Assembly (NCBI GenBank): GCA_963843365.1
Contig: CAWJKG010000003.1
Location: 558,001-622,000 of the forward strand
Direction of reading: 5' to 3'
Origin: Bog-473 sp963843365
GTDB taxonomy: Bacteria > Actinomycetota > Acidimicrobiia > Acidimicrobiales > RAAP-2
Length of the DNA: 64,000 nt
A program made the position numbers and the translations under genes. Positions within the stretch are counted from its first letter, which is position 1. Each line of letters opens with the position of its first letter. Under the pieces are notes generated by a model that saw only the letters and a list, made by a program, of their open reading frames with translations, was not told the origin of the DNA and searched no databases. Of this stretch, positions 63,722-64,000 are shown piece by piece.

Positions 63722-64000
63722 CTAACCTCCCAGGGGCTCGAAACCGAAGCCGATGGCCTCGGTGCCGTTGTCGTCGGTGCCGATCACGTCGGTGGCCAGG
63801 CGCACCTTCATGCCCAGGGTCACGTGCTCGGGATCGGGTGTCACGTTGATGAGATTCGCCTTGACGCTGGTGCCCTCGCAGTCGACGACCGCGGCCACGT
63901 AGGGCACGGGGATGCCCGGGGCGGCGAAGGAGACGATGGTGAAGGCGCGGACCTCGCCGGTCGTCGGGATCGAGACTTTCTTGAATTCGGTCGCCTCGCA
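63722..64000 (-). CDS. DUF35 / OB-fold protein, 5' end outside window
   Basis: The frame is open to the window edge and begins with a Cys, the last Cys of a zinc ribbon (CEATEFKKVSIPTTGEVRAF). OB-fold strands follow: IPVPYVAAVVDCEGTSVKAN, VTPDPEHVTLGMKVRLATDV, and the end IGFGFEPLGG. Ninety-two residues are visible of about 140. It is the partner of the thiolase gene five bases downstream. Confidence 0.85.
   Translation of the reverse strand, partial: CEATEFKKVSIPTTGEVRAFTIVSFAAPGIPVPYVAAVVDCEGTSVKANLINVTPDPEHVTLGMKVRLATDVIGTDDNGTEAIGFGFEPLGG

Noticed and set aside
1..64000. rRNA, tRNA, transposase, integrase or phage genes
   Set aside because: Looked for in gaps and translated frames, and none supported. 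The accessory character rests on gene content only.

Overview
The window is very GC-rich, with short intergenic gaps and many GTG and TTG starts. Gene content points to an actinobacterium. The clearest marker is a gene closely resembling mycothiol-dependent formaldehyde dehydrogenase (54897-55989), supported by a DUF222/13E12-type HNH gene (60270-61442) and start codons placed so close to their -10 boxes that the transcripts look leaderless. The exact class is not decidable from sequence alone; an environmental member such as Acidimicrobiia is a guess. No rRNA, tRNA, CRISPR array, insertion sequence or phage gene was seen.

From 1 to 31.4 kb the window is an accessory catabolic region built from CoA-thioester enzymes: four CaiB/BaiF CoA transferases, four acyl-CoA dehydrogenase/ligase-type operons, four crotonase-fold proteins, three SDRs, two amidohydrolases, a thiolase-like/DUF35 pair, and four TetR regulators plus one ArsR. 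The blocks are: (a) 1-3436 minus, Suc_Fer-like protein, TetR, tandem CoA transferase, divergent from 3547-6811 plus, two amidohydrolases and an acyl-CoA dehydrogenase; (b) TetR (6836-7585) divergent from an SDR; (c) 8618-13028 minus, CoA transferase, acyl-CoA ligase, thiolase-like protein, DUF35, divergent from 13116-17921 plus, two crotonases and two ligases; (d) 18718-26145, crotonase, CoA transferase, SDR, CoA transferase, peroxiredoxin-like protein, nitronate monooxygenase-like protein, VOC protein, second peroxiredoxin-like protein; (e) ArsR-SRPBCC (26685-27520) with a textbook promoter; (f) 27636-31351, an unequal acyl-CoA dehydrogenase pair, TetR and a crotonase. The substrate is unknown; activation to CoA esters, beta-oxidation and retro-aldol or thiolytic cleavage of a branched or cyclic acid is the likely theme.

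From 32 to 38 kb there is a complete dipeptide/oligopeptide-type ABC importer (binding protein, two permeases, two ATPases). From 38 to 58.5 kb the content is mixed: SDR, disulfide oxidoreductase, DUF202 proteins, acyl-CoA ligase, dihydrofolate reductase, CoA carboxyltransferase, ClC channel, siderophore-interacting protein, DksA-like protein, DedA, GGDEF/EAL protein, orphan B12-binding protein, gamma-glutamyltransferase and membrane proteins. The last part has a third amidohydrolase, the DUF222-HNH gene, a GC-rich 8-bp tandem repeat, a methyltransferase and a canonical thiolase/DUF35 pair cut by the window edge.

Many genes are broken by single-base frame changes, mostly one extra G or C, although their motifs remain intact on both sides. 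These breaks are dense at 10-14, 32-38, 44-48 and 53-57 kb and rare at 18-31 kb. I read them mainly as sequence or assembly errors, and give the whole gene span for each broken gene.
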